A stretch of DNA of 64,000 nt from an uncultured Pelagibacteraceae bacterium (GTDB lineage Bacteria; Pseudomonadota; Alphaproteobacteria; Pelagibacterales; Pelagibacteraceae): contig CACLZS010000002.1 of the NCBI GenBank assembly GCA_902611465.1, forward strand, positions 89,437-153,436. Direction: 5' to 3'. A model generated the notes under the pieces. That model was not told the DNA's origin. It did no database searches and saw only the letters and a list, made by a program, of their open reading frames with translations. Both the position numbers and the translations under genes were made by a program. This document shows, in pieces, positions 28,974 to 36,541 of this stretch. How positions within the stretch are numbered: position 1 is the stretch's first letter; every line of letters begins with the position of its first letter.

Positions 28974-29102
28974 TTAATTACTAGAGGCGCATCTCTTAGA
29001 GCAATACTTAACTTTTTCCCAATTAAGTTTCCATTTTTTTCTCCAAGAAAAAGGCTTGTTACAAACTTTGCATACCTTAGTTGGTAGGTTTTGTTTTTTC
29101 AT
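28974..29102 (-). CDS. DUF2256 zinc-ribbon-like mini-protein
   Basis: A 42-residue open frame, short enough to be missed by automatic calling. Its sequence is diagnostic: [18 protein letters not shown] followed by VKYCSKRC, the C-x2-C ... C-x3-C plus WRKKW pattern of DUF2256 proteins. Its ATG at 29102 lies 26 bases inside the end of the DUF393 gene, which itself overlaps the photolyase gene, so three genes form one coupled unit. DUF2256 commonly accompanies photolyase/cryptochrome genes; its action is unknown, but a metal or nucleic-acid binding role fits the cysteines. Confidence 0.85.
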   Translation of the reverse strand: MKKQNLPTKVCKVCNKPFSWRKKWKLNWEKVKYCSKRCASSN

Positions 29103-29448
29103 TTAATTGTTTTCTGTTTTTTAAAAATAAGAAAAATGCAGCAATTTCATATATATAATGAAAAATAATAAATAAGGGTTTTATTGAAAAAATTTTAGAT
29201 AGGATTTTATATTTTGGTATTTTTGACCAAATTATAATAAATGCCTTAGCACCTCCAATAACTTCACCATCGTTTATTACATGCAACCTTCTGAGCAACT
29301 CTTTTTGCGACTTAGATGTTATTTTTATGGCCTCATCGTTATTTGTAATATCTATCCACTCCAAATCACTATTTGCAATTTTTTTATAATGATTTATTTC
29401 CATTCTACAAATATTGCAAGAATCGTTAAAATAAACTTTAATGCTCAT
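29077..29448 (-). CDS. DUF393 thiol-disulfide oxidoreductase-like protein
   Basis: 123 residues of the DUF393 (DCC) family: the [18 protein letters not shown] start has the D-x-C-x2-C redox motif, then [22 protein letters not shown]-terminal hydrophobic segment ([20 protein letters not shown]) suggests membrane association. It overlaps the photolyase gene by 11 bases and the DUF2256 gene by 26, so it belongs with light-damage functions. Confidence 0.85.
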   Translation of the reverse strand: MSIKVYFNDSCNICRMEINHYKKIANSDLEWIDITNNDEAIKITSKSQKELLRRLHVINDGEVIGGAKAFIIIWSKIPKYKILSKIFSIKPLFIIFHYIYEIAAFFLFLKNRKQLNEKTKPTN

Positions 29449-30934
29449 AAGTATTATCTTTAATGAATTTGTTTGCTTCTGATAATATTAATTTTTTTCT
29501 ATCTTCTTTCATTTTATCAAAAATTCTTACCATCATAGACAACCTTGGATTTTTCAAAAAAAATTTTCTATTTCTATCTATGAAACGCCAATAAAGACCA
29601 TCCATAACATTACACCAGTTGCCCCTTTTAAAATCCATCATTTTCATAAAATAACTTGATCCACAGATATAAGGCTTAGTTGCGAAAATTCCACCATCAC
29701 TAAATAAACCCATTCCATAAACATTTGGAACCATAACCCAATCTGATGAGTCTACAAACATTTCCATGAACCATTTATAAACTGATTTTGGTTCAACTTC
29801 GCATAAATTCATAATATTTGATAATATCATTAATCTTTCAATGTGGTGCGACCAACCAAATTTGTCAGCATTTTTAATTGCATGATCTAGAGGATCCAAA
29901 CCAGTGCTGCCATCATAGAATGTATCTTTCATTTTTCTATTATGTTTAAAGAAATTTCCACTTTCCATTTCTTTATTATAATTTTGATATATTCCTCTCA
30001 TAAACTCTCTCCAACCAATTATTTGTCTTATATAACCTTCTAAAGAATTTAGTCTCACACTCTTGCTATGGTGATAAGTCATTATTTTTTGAATGATAAT
30101 GTCTGGAGTTATTAAACCTAGATTTAAATACGGACTAAGAGCACTGTGAAATAAAATATTATTTTTTTGATCAACTGCATCTTCGTAATCACCAAATAGG
30201 TTTAACTTATCTTTAATAAAAAAATCTAATAATTTTGAAATATCTTTATATTCAGTTGCAAACCAAAATTTTTTGGTATCACCTGGATGTTTACTAAATA
30301 ATTTTTCAATAATTGGTTTTAAACTTTTTGTATGTTTAGTTTCTTTAATTTCTGGAAATTTTGGTATTAAGATATTTTTTGGCAGTTTTTTTCTATTATC
30401 CTCATCAAAACTCCATTTTCCTCCCTCTGGTGTACCATCTTTGTTTAACAAAATATTTAATCTTTCTCGCTTTTCTTTATAAAACTTTGCCATAAAGGGT
30501 TTTTTTGTTTTTGATAAATATTTTTTAAAATCTTCACGACTATCTAAAAACATTGGTGATTGAATTATATTCCACTGAATATTTTGTTTTTTTAAAAAAT
30601 TATTTATTTTTGTTTCAAAAAATTTATCCTCTATTTCAAAACTAGTTACTTCTTTTATCTTATTCATCTTTAACAATTTTTCTAATTTCTTCGTATAGTC
30701 CTTTTTAAAATCAGTAGAATCAATTTTTGAGTAATTAAGCTTAAATTTATTTTCCTTCAATTTATCCGCATAAGATCTCATTGAAGATAAAAATAGTAGA
30801 ATTTTAAATTTATGATGTCTTTCATATGTACATAATTGGTAGTCTTCTGACATAAAAAATAGGTGGTCTTTTTTGAAGCGGTCGAGGTTTTTTAATGGAA
30901 ATAACTGATTTCCAAGTATAAAAAATAATTTCAT
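29438..30934 (-). CDS. Photolyase/cryptochrome family protein (bacterial FeS-type lineage, cluster cysteines mostly lost)
   Basis: 498-residue flavoprotein of the deoxyribodipyrimidine photolyase-related family (COG3046), expected to use light for DNA repair, probably of (6-4) photoproducts, or for sensing. It opens with LFFILGNQLFP; the FAD/DNA segment GWSHHIERLMILSNIMNL, WVMVPNVYGMGLFSDGG and KPYICGSSYFMKMM are typical. Canonical members bind a 4Fe-4S cluster with four Cys. Here the DYC-x2-C equivalent is DFKRGNWC (residues 434-441) with a roughly ten-residue deletion, and the first Cys position reads DPLDHA. The cluster is therefore probably absent. It starts only 10 bases from the divergent SDR. 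Confidence 0.88.
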   Translation of the reverse strand: MKLFFILGNQLFPLKNLDRFKKDHLFFMSEDYQLCTYERHHKFKILLFLSSMRSYADKLKENKFKLNYSKIDSTDFKKDYTKKLEKLLKMNKIKEVTSFEIEDKFFETKINNFLKKQNIQWNIIQSPMFLDSREDFKKYLSKTKKPFMAKFYKEKRERLNILLNKDGTPEGGKWSFDEDNRKKLPKNILIPKFPEIKETKHTKSLKPIIEKLFSKHPGDTKKFWFATEYKDISKLLDFFIKDKLNLFGDYEDAVDQKNNILFHSALSPYLNLGLITPDIIIQKIMTYHHSKSVRLNSLEGYIRQIIGWREFMRGIYQNYNKEMESGNFFKHNRKMKDTFYDGSTGLDPLDHAIKNADKFGWSHHIERLMILSNIMNLCEVEPKSVYKWFMEMFVDSSDWVMVPNVYGMGLFSDGGIFATKPYICGSSYFMKMMDFKRGNWCNVMDGLYWRFIDRNRKFFLKNPRLSMMVRIFDKMKEDRKKLILSEANKFIKDNTYEH

Positions 30935-30944
30935 TAATTATTAT

Positions 30945-31655
30945 ATGTCAGAAAAATATCTAATTGTCGGTGCGACAGGTTCTATCGGATCCAATTTAGC
31001 TGAGCAAATGTATTCTTCTGGTAAAGAAATTCATTTAGTTGGAAGAGATGAAAGTCAACTTAAAAATTTAGCTGAGAAATTGAACTCTCCTTATACTGTG
31101 GCAGATGTATTACACGAGGGGTTCGTGGATACAATTAAATCAGACATATCAGAAATCAAAGGTGTAGCATATTGTGTTGGATCTATAGATTTGAAGCCTT
31201 TAAAGATGGCAACTGAGAATGATTTCAATAAATGTATGAAACTTAATTTTTATTCTGCGGTGGACTTAATCAAAGGATATCAAGATAACCTAAAACAAAA
31301 TAATGGTTCAATTGTTTTATTTTCAACAGTTGCAGCTCAAAGAGGTTTTACAAATCATTCAATAATAGCATCAACCAAAGCGGCTATTGAGGGACTAACT
31401 GTATCATTAGCAGCTGAATTTGCTCCAAACATAAGAGTTAATAGTGTTGCTCTAAGTTTAACTAATTCTAAGATAGCTCAACCAATGTTAAAAAATACAG
31501 CAATTGCTCAAGGAATAGCTAAAGCCCACCCACTTAAAAGACTAGGTGAGGGCAAAGATGGAGCAGCTTTAGCAAAATTTTTACTTACCGAGGAAAGTTC
31601 CTGGGTAACAGGTCAAATAATTGCAGTTGATGGTGGAAGATCAAAACTTTCATAA
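30945..31655 (+). CDS. Short-chain dehydrogenase/reductase
   Basis: 236 residues, SDR fold. The nucleotide motif is VGATGSIGSNLAEQM (a variant of TGxxxGIG), the catalytic region has LFSTVAAQRG, and a C-terminal TGQIIAVDGG matches classical SDRs. The Tyr of Tyr-x3-Lys is not present in its usual form: after the Ser the sequence reads NHSIIASTKAAIEG, with Ile or Ala where Tyr is expected. It may therefore be non-oxidoreductive or an atypical member. Divergent from the photolyase. Confidence 0.8.
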   Translation: MSEKYLIVGATGSIGSNLAEQMYSSGKEIHLVGRDESQLKNLAEKLNSPYTVADVLHEGFVDTIKSDISEIKGVAYCVGSIDLKPLKMATENDFNKCMKLNFYSAVDLIKGYQDNLKQNNGSIVLFSTVAAQRGFTNHSIIASTKAAIEGLTVSLAAEFAPNIRVNSVALSLTNSKIAQPMLKNTAIAQGIAKAHPLKRLGEGKDGAALAKFLLTEESSWVTGQIIAVDGGRSKLS

Positions 31656-31656
31656 A

Positions 31657-32721
31657 GTGAAAAAAATAATATACGTTTTAATTCTTTTTTTCGTATTTGC
31701 CTCAAAATCGTATTCACAAAACTTTAAATTAGAAAAATTAGTTAAACTAGACTCGCCTTGGGGATCCTCTTTTATTAATAGTAATGAAATAATAATTACA
31801 GAAAAAAGTGGCAAAATAAAAATTGTAAATATTTTATCTAGAGAAGTTCAAGAAATTAGTCATCAACTTAACTTTGTTGTCCATGGTCAAGGAGGCTTAT
31901 TAGATATTATTCATAAAGACAATAATATTTGGATTTCATATACTGAAGATAGAGGTGGATATAAAACTAGCACTTCTATTGCAAAAGCAGAATTTAATAA
32001 GAAACAATTAAACTTTAAAACTATTTTTCAAGCAAATCCTCCAATAGACTCTGGTTATCATTTTGGATCAAGATTAGTTATCAAAGATAATTTTATATTT
32101 GCTTCTGCGGGTGAGAGAGGGCAAGGTATGATTGCACAAGACGCCTCAAAGCATCCAGGTAGTATTATAAGAATTCATTTAGATGGAAGTATACCAAAAG
32201 ATAATCCAAAGTTTGAGGGTATGGTAGATTGGTTGCCAGAGATTTATCAAATTGGAATTAGAAATCCTCAAGGGATGGCACTTTCTGAATTTGATGGAAA
32301 AGTTTACATGAGTAATCATGGGGCAAAAGGTGGAGATTGGTTCGGAGAAGTTAAAAAAGGTGAAAATTATGGATGGAAAATTTTAGGATGGGGAGGAACC
32401 AATTATTCTGGAATTCCAATTGGCCCAAAATGGAAACCTGGATTTACAAAAGCTATTCAATATTGGGTACCCTCAATAGCAACTAGCGCAATAACTATTT
32501 ATAAAGGTGACGAGTTTAATGAGTGGAATAGTCATGCTTTAATCACTTCTTTAAAAGATAAATCCTTAAGAAAACTGATATTTGATGATTTATCAAATGT
32601 AAAAGAAGAGGTTATTTTTAAAAATAAAATTGGAAGAATTAGAGACATTCAAGTGCATCCCTCTAACGGAAAAATTTATTTTTTATCTCAAGATGCTTTA
32701 TGGTTAATGCAAAGAAAATAG
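31657..32721 (+). CDS. PQQ-type soluble aldose sugar dehydrogenase
   Basis: Periplasmic six-bladed propeller of the glucose/sorbosone dehydrogenase family. The GTG at 31657 is chosen because it begins a signal peptide (KKIIYVLILFFVFASKSYS); the longer frame lacks one. Motifs: VVHGQGGLLDI with the catalytic His region, GYHFGSRLVI, EIYQIGIRNPQGMALSE and a Gly-rich GENYGWKILGWGG. It probably oxidises free sugars with PQQ supplied from elsewhere. It begins one base after the SDR stop codon. Confidence 0.85.
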   Translation: MKKIIYVLILFFVFASKSYSQNFKLEKLVKLDSPWGSSFINSNEIIITEKSGKIKIVNILSREVQEISHQLNFVVHGQGGLLDIIHKDNNIWISYTEDRGGYKTSTSIAKAEFNKKQLNFKTIFQANPPIDSGYHFGSRLVIKDNFIFASAGERGQGMIAQDASKHPGSIIRIHLDGSIPKDNPKFEGMVDWLPEIYQIGIRNPQGMALSEFDGKVYMSNHGAKGGDWFGEVKKGENYGWKILGWGGTNYSGIPIGPKWKPGFTKAIQYWVPSIATSAITIYKGDEFNEWNSHALITSLKDKSLRKLIFDDLSNVKEEVIFKNKIGRIRDIQVHPSNGKIYFLSQDALWLMQRK

Positions 32722-32736
32722 TATATATTAAAATTT

Positions 32737-33840
32737 ATGGATGATGTCGTCATAGTTGGTGGAGGTATAATAGGCGCTGCAACTGCATACTTTTTATCAA
32801 TGGAAGGTAGAAAAGTTAAGGTAATTGAGAGAGACCCTACATATAAGACTGCCTCATTTCCTTTATCTTTAGGTGGATTTAGAAGACAATTTTTTCAAAA
32901 AGAAAATATACTTTTAGGTAAATTTGCTAGAGAATTCATCTTTAAAATACCAGAATTATTAAAAACAAAAAAAAATCCAAACCCAACGGCAAGCATGGTT
33001 CCTAATGGATACCTTTTAATGTTTGGACCAGAACATGCAGAGGAACAATATAAAGCTTTGGAAAATCATAGAGAATGCGATGCTGGTACAAAAAATATTA
33101 AAGGTTCAGAATTAAATAAAATTTTTCCATATATAAATAACGAAGGTATAGAAACAGCTACATATACTGATAATAAAAGTGAAGGTTGGATTGATCCTTT
33201 TATGTTTCATAGTGCTTTAAAAAGTAAAGCAATTGAGTTAGGCGCAGAGTTTCTTAAAGGTGAGGTTAAAAATTTGTCTGAGATAAATGCAAAAACTATC
33301 ATTTCAGCAGCAGGATGTTGGACTAAAGAATTGTTATCAGATATTCCAGTTGAACCACAAAAGCACACTGTATTTCGAGTTAAATGTCCAAAACATTTTC
33401 CTGATATGCCACTAACTGGAGATTTAACAACTGGTGTATATTGGAGACCAGAGGGTAAAGAGTTCTTAGCAGGTTCACCTATATCTGTATTTGATGCAAA
33501 AGATTTAGAACCAGCATGGAATGATTTTGAAGAATTAGTTTGGCCTGCTCTGGCAAAAAGAGTTCCAGCCTTTGAAGAACTAAAATTAACCGGTGGTTGG
33601 GCAGGATTTTATGATTGTAATAAACTTGATAACAATGCAGTTGTAGGCAAACATCCAAAATATGACAATGTTTATTTAGCCTCTGGTTTCACTGGAAGAG
33701 GTTTAATGCAGGCACCAGGTATTGGAAGGGCTCTGACTGAATTGATCACAACAGGTAGCTACCAATCAATAGATATAAGTGTTTTTGATGTAGAAAGAGT
33801 TTTAAAAAGTAATGCTAGACCAGAACCTTACGTTTTATAA
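32737..33840 (+). CDS. DAO-family FAD-dependent oxidoreductase
   Basis: 367 residues with the FAD motif VIVGGGIIGAATAYFLSMEGRKVKVIERD and late GGWAGFYDCNKLDNNAVVG and SGFTGRGLMQAPGIGRA, as in glycine/sarcosine/D-amino-acid dehydrogenases. It would oxidise a secondary or primary amine such as sarcosine, dimethylglycine or a D-amino acid, consistent with SAR11 methylated-amine use. Substrate not resolvable. Its 3' end overlaps by six bases the convergent small membrane protein gene. Confidence 0.87.
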   Translation: MDDVVIVGGGIIGAATAYFLSMEGRKVKVIERDPTYKTASFPLSLGGFRRQFFQKENILLGKFAREFIFKIPELLKTKKNPNPTASMVPNGYLLMFGPEHAEEQYKALENHRECDAGTKNIKGSELNKIFPYINNEGIETATYTDNKSEGWIDPFMFHSALKSKAIELGAEFLKGEVKNLSEINAKTIISAAGCWTKELLSDIPVEPQKHTVFRVKCPKHFPDMPLTGDLTTGVYWRPEGKEFLAGSPISVFDAKDLEPAWNDFEELVWPALAKRVPAFEELKLTGGWAGFYDCNKLDNNAVVGKHPKYDNVYLASGFTGRGLMQAPGIGRALTELITTGSYQSIDISVFDVERVLKSNARPEPYVL

Positions 33841-34014
33841 TTTTTTAATATAAACTCCTAGTATTCCGTTAAATATAGATACAGCTAATATCAATAATTG
33901 TCCTTTAAACGAGTAAAATTCAAAGGATGGATAAAAACTAATGCCAATCGAAAAAAAAAGATAAGTTAACACAAAAGGCCGATAAAATTTTTTTATAAAA
34001 TTTAAAATTTTCAC
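33835..34014 (-). CDS. Small membrane protein (59 residues)
   Basis: This frame starts with GTG at 34014, the base triplet directly after the stop of the EamA gene, and runs 59 codons. It encodes two hydrophobic segments (PFVLTYLFFSIGISFYP and LLILAVSIFNGILGVYI) with basic ends (KILNFIKKFYR, KKL). The zero-base spacing to the upstream gene and the membrane-protein composition argue for a real gene coupled to the transporter. Family not recognised. Confidence 0.6.
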   Translation of the reverse strand: MKILNFIKKFYRPFVLTYLFFSIGISFYPSFEFYSFKGQLLILAVSIFNGILGVYIKKL

Positions 34015-34863
34015 TTACTTTCTTGTTGCAATATAAACGCCAATTGTTGCAAGTATAAATCCTGCTATATCAATATTAGATAACTTTTCTCCTAAAAATA
34101 AATATGCCATCACAGCCGTTGTAGGTGGGACAAGAAAAAATAATGTTGAAGTTTTACTCACTGAGCCTGCTTTTATTAAAAACATTAAAATTGTAAAGGC
34201 TCCAAACGACACTAGAATAATCTGATGTGTCATTCCTAATAAAAATCCTGTTGTAAAATTTATATAAGGAGTTTCAAATATTGATATTAAAATTAAATTA
34301 AAAGAACAGCCCCCAAAAGCTTGAAATCCATTATTAACTGATAATGGGACATTGCCGCTTAGTTTTTTTTGCCACAAAGTTCCTGTAGTGATTGCAGCAA
34401 GGGCAATAAAACAAGTTACCAATCCATCTTTAGGAAATTCATCTCCAAAATCTACCCCAAGAACTAGCAACGAGCCTACAAAACCAAACACAATACCAAC
34501 CCACTGCCTCCATCCTATTATCTCTTTATAAATTGGTCCTGATAACAAATTAGTTAAGATTGGTTGAAGAGTAACAATTAATGCTACAACACTTGCAGGA
34601 ACTCCTACATGAAAAGCGTACCAACAACCACCAAGATATAATCCATGAAATAATACACCTGTAGTTATACTTTCTAATATATATCTCACTTTTGTAAAAA
34701 TTATCTCTTTTTTAAGTAATGCGAATAAGAAGAAACCTATAGTTACAATTCCAAATCTAAAGGCAAGTGCTGCAAAAGGTGATGCATTCTGAACTATAAT
34801 ATCACCTGAGATGAATGCAGATGACCATAGCAATATAAATAGTAAAGGAAATGTTTTAATCAT
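34015..34863 (-). CDS. EamA-type drug/metabolite transporter
   Basis: 282 residues, ten predicted helices in two EamA repeats. The first half has ASPFAALAFRFGIVTIGFFLF and GLYLGGCWYAFHVGVPASVVALIVTLQPILT; the second half ends AYLFLGEKLSNIDIAGFILATIGVYIATRK. It resembles YdcZ/RhaT-like metabolite exporters of unknown substrate. A 59-residue membrane protein follows without gap. Confidence 0.87.
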   Translation of the reverse strand: MIKTFPLLFILLWSSAFISGDIIVQNASPFAALAFRFGIVTIGFFLFALLKKEIIFTKVRYILESITTGVLFHGLYLGGCWYAFHVGVPASVVALIVTLQPILTNLLSGPIYKEIIGWRQWVGIVFGFVGSLLVLGVDFGDEFPKDGLVTCFIALAAITTGTLWQKKLSGNVPLSVNNGFQAFGGCSFNLILISIFETPYINFTTGFLLGMTHQIILVSFGAFTILMFLIKAGSVSKTSTLFFLVPPTTAVMAYLFLGEKLSNIDIAGFILATIGVYIATRK

Positions 34864-34896
34864 TTATTGAGGATTTTTAGTCACAAATTTTCTAAA

Positions 34897-35904
34897 CTAA
34901 ATTTTGACAAGCATTTTGCCAATATTTTTACCGTTTAATAAATCAATAAATGACTTTGGAGCATTCTCTATTCCTTCGTAGATAGTTTCTTTAAATTTTA
35001 TTTTACCATCCGCCAACCATTTTGACATTTCAGTTTCAAATGGCTCTCTTTCATTATCGTGATCAAAAATAAGAAATCCTTTAATGGTAAGTCTTTTTAC
35101 TAAAACATAAGCCATATTTTTCAAACCAGAACCAGGATTTGTTGCATTCATTTGTGAAATTCTTCCACAAATCACAATACGACCATATGTTTTCATTTGG
35201 AAAATAGCAGACTCTAAAAAGTCTCCACCAACATTATCAAAATAAAGATCAAAACCATCAGGACAAATTTCCTTGAAATGTAATACAAGGTTTTCTACTT
35301 TCTTATAATTAAAAGCATGATCAACTTTTAATTCATTTTTTAACCAATCAACTTTTTCATCAGACCCTGTGCTGGCAATAACATTACATCCAAGATTTTT
35401 TGCAATTTGACAAACTGTAGATCCAACACTACCTCCAGCAGAAGAGACCAATATAGTTTGTCCAGATTTCAATTTTCCATGTTTGAAAAGTCCAATATAA
35501 GCTGTATGCCCTGTCATTCCAAGTGGACCCAAGTACGACTGTATAGGCATATCAATTGGTTTTAGTTTCTTTAGTTCATCAGAACTACAAACAAATTTAT
35601 CTCTCATACCAAGACTGCTAAACACTAAATCTCCAACACTAAAATCTTTATCATTTGAGAGTTTTACTTTACCAATTGCATACCCTTCCATTTCTTCACC
35701 GATTTTAAATGGTGGTTTATAATTTTTTCTCTCAGTCATTCTTGCTCGCATGTATGGATCAACTGATATCCATGAATTTGACACTAAAATATTTTTTTCA
35801 TCATTAATTGAAATTTCTTTTGATTTTATTTCAAAATCTGTCTCTTTTGGTAATCCGGTTGGAATATAATTTTTTAAAGATACGTATTTACTAATCACAG
35901 ACAT
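34897..35904 (-). CDS. NADP-dependent zinc-free MDR oxidoreductase
   Basis: 335 residues of the medium-chain dehydrogenase family, leukotriene B4 12-hydroxydehydrogenase/CurA type. Marks: WISVDPYMRARM, GEEMEGYAIGKV, GMTGHTAYIGLFKHGKLKSG, nucleotide motif SSAGGSVGSTVCQIAKNLGC, and YFDNVGGDFLESA. Zinc-binding cysteines are absent, as in this subgroup. It likely reduces activated double bonds of alkenals. It starts next to msrA (one base between), together suggesting an oxidative-damage unit. Confidence 0.87.
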   Translation of the reverse strand: MSVISKYVSLKNYIPTGLPKETDFEIKSKEISINDEKNILVSNSWISVDPYMRARMTERKNYKPPFKIGEEMEGYAIGKVKLSNDKDFSVGDLVFSSLGMRDKFVCSSDELKKLKPIDMPIQSYLGPLGMTGHTAYIGLFKHGKLKSGQTILVSSAGGSVGSTVCQIAKNLGCNVIASTGSDEKVDWLKNELKVDHAFNYKKVENLVLHFKEICPDGFDLYFDNVGGDFLESAIFQMKTYGRIVICGRISQMNATNPGSGLKNMAYVLVKRLTIKGFLIFDHDNEREPFETEMSKWLADGKIKFKETIYEGIENAPKSFIDLLNGKNIGKMLVKI

Positions 35905-35905
35905 A

Positions 35906-36484
35906 TTAATTCCCCCAAATACTATTTAATATTGCTTCGCGTCTACATCCTTTTTTATATCTTAAGTAATTAAGAAAATTTATTTGGTAATAATCTTGAT
36001 GAACAGCCTCTGCAATATAAAACTTATCAAATTTTCTTACATAAGTTACTACTTTTTTTTTGAATTTTTTCTCTATTTCCTTAATACTATTTTCTATTAA
36101 GTTTTTTTGCTTATCATTTTGATAAAATGCCACTGATCTATAACTATATCCCTTGTCACAAAATTGTCCTACAGCATCAAATGGATCAATATTTACCCAG
36201 AATTCTTCTAAGAGTTTTTCATAGCTAACTACTTCTGGAATATAAATGACTTCAATAACCTCAAAATGACCTGTGTTTCCATATGTAACTTCTTTATAAG
36301 TTGGATTTTCTGTAGTGCCACCTGAATAGCCAGAGATAACTTTTGAAACACCAAGAATATTCTCAAAAGATTCCTCCATACACCAAAAGCATCCTCCAGC
36401 AAAATAGGCTTTTTCAAAATTTGGTGAATTGGCAAAGCTGATTGAAGAAATAAGAAAGAAAATTATTGATAAAAGTTTTTTCAT
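35906..36484 (-). CDS. msrA: Exported peptide-methionine (S)-S-oxide reductase
   Basis: Repairs oxidised methionine. Unlike cytoplasmic MsrA it has a signal peptide (KKLLSIIFFLISSISFANS), so it acts in the periplasm. The active site is GGCFWCMEESF with catalytic Cys32 and an extra Cys35; VSGYSGG-like VISGYSGG and VGQFCDKGYSYRSVAF are present; the late GCRREAIL Cys may be resolving. 192 residues. A long hairpin covers its start codon (36483-36524). Confidence 0.93.
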   Translation of the reverse strand: MKKLLSIIFFLISSISFANSPNFEKAYFAGGCFWCMEESFENILGVSKVISGYSGGTTENPTYKEVTYGNTGHFEVIEVIYIPEVVSYEKLLEEFWVNIDPFDAVGQFCDKGYSYRSVAFYQNDKQKNLIENSIKEIEKKFKKKVVTYVRKFDKFYIAEAVHQDYYQINFLNYLRYKKGCRREAILNSIWGN

Positions 36485-36524
36485 TAAAGGTAGCTATCTA
36501 GATTAATGATAGCTTACCTTTAAT
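36483..36524 (-). promoter_or_regulatory. Long hairpin covering the msrA start codon
   Basis: Arms ATTAAAGGTAGCTATC (36483-36498) and GATAGCTTACCTTTAAT (36508-36524) pair over 16 positions with one bulged base. The msrA ATG (36484-36482) is inside the proximal arm. There is no T-run after it on the minus strand, so it looks less like a terminator of fdh and more like a structure that hides the msrA ribosome site, or a processing site between fdh and msrA. Confidence 0.6.
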
Positions 36525-36541
36525 GTTTTATATTTAAAACT

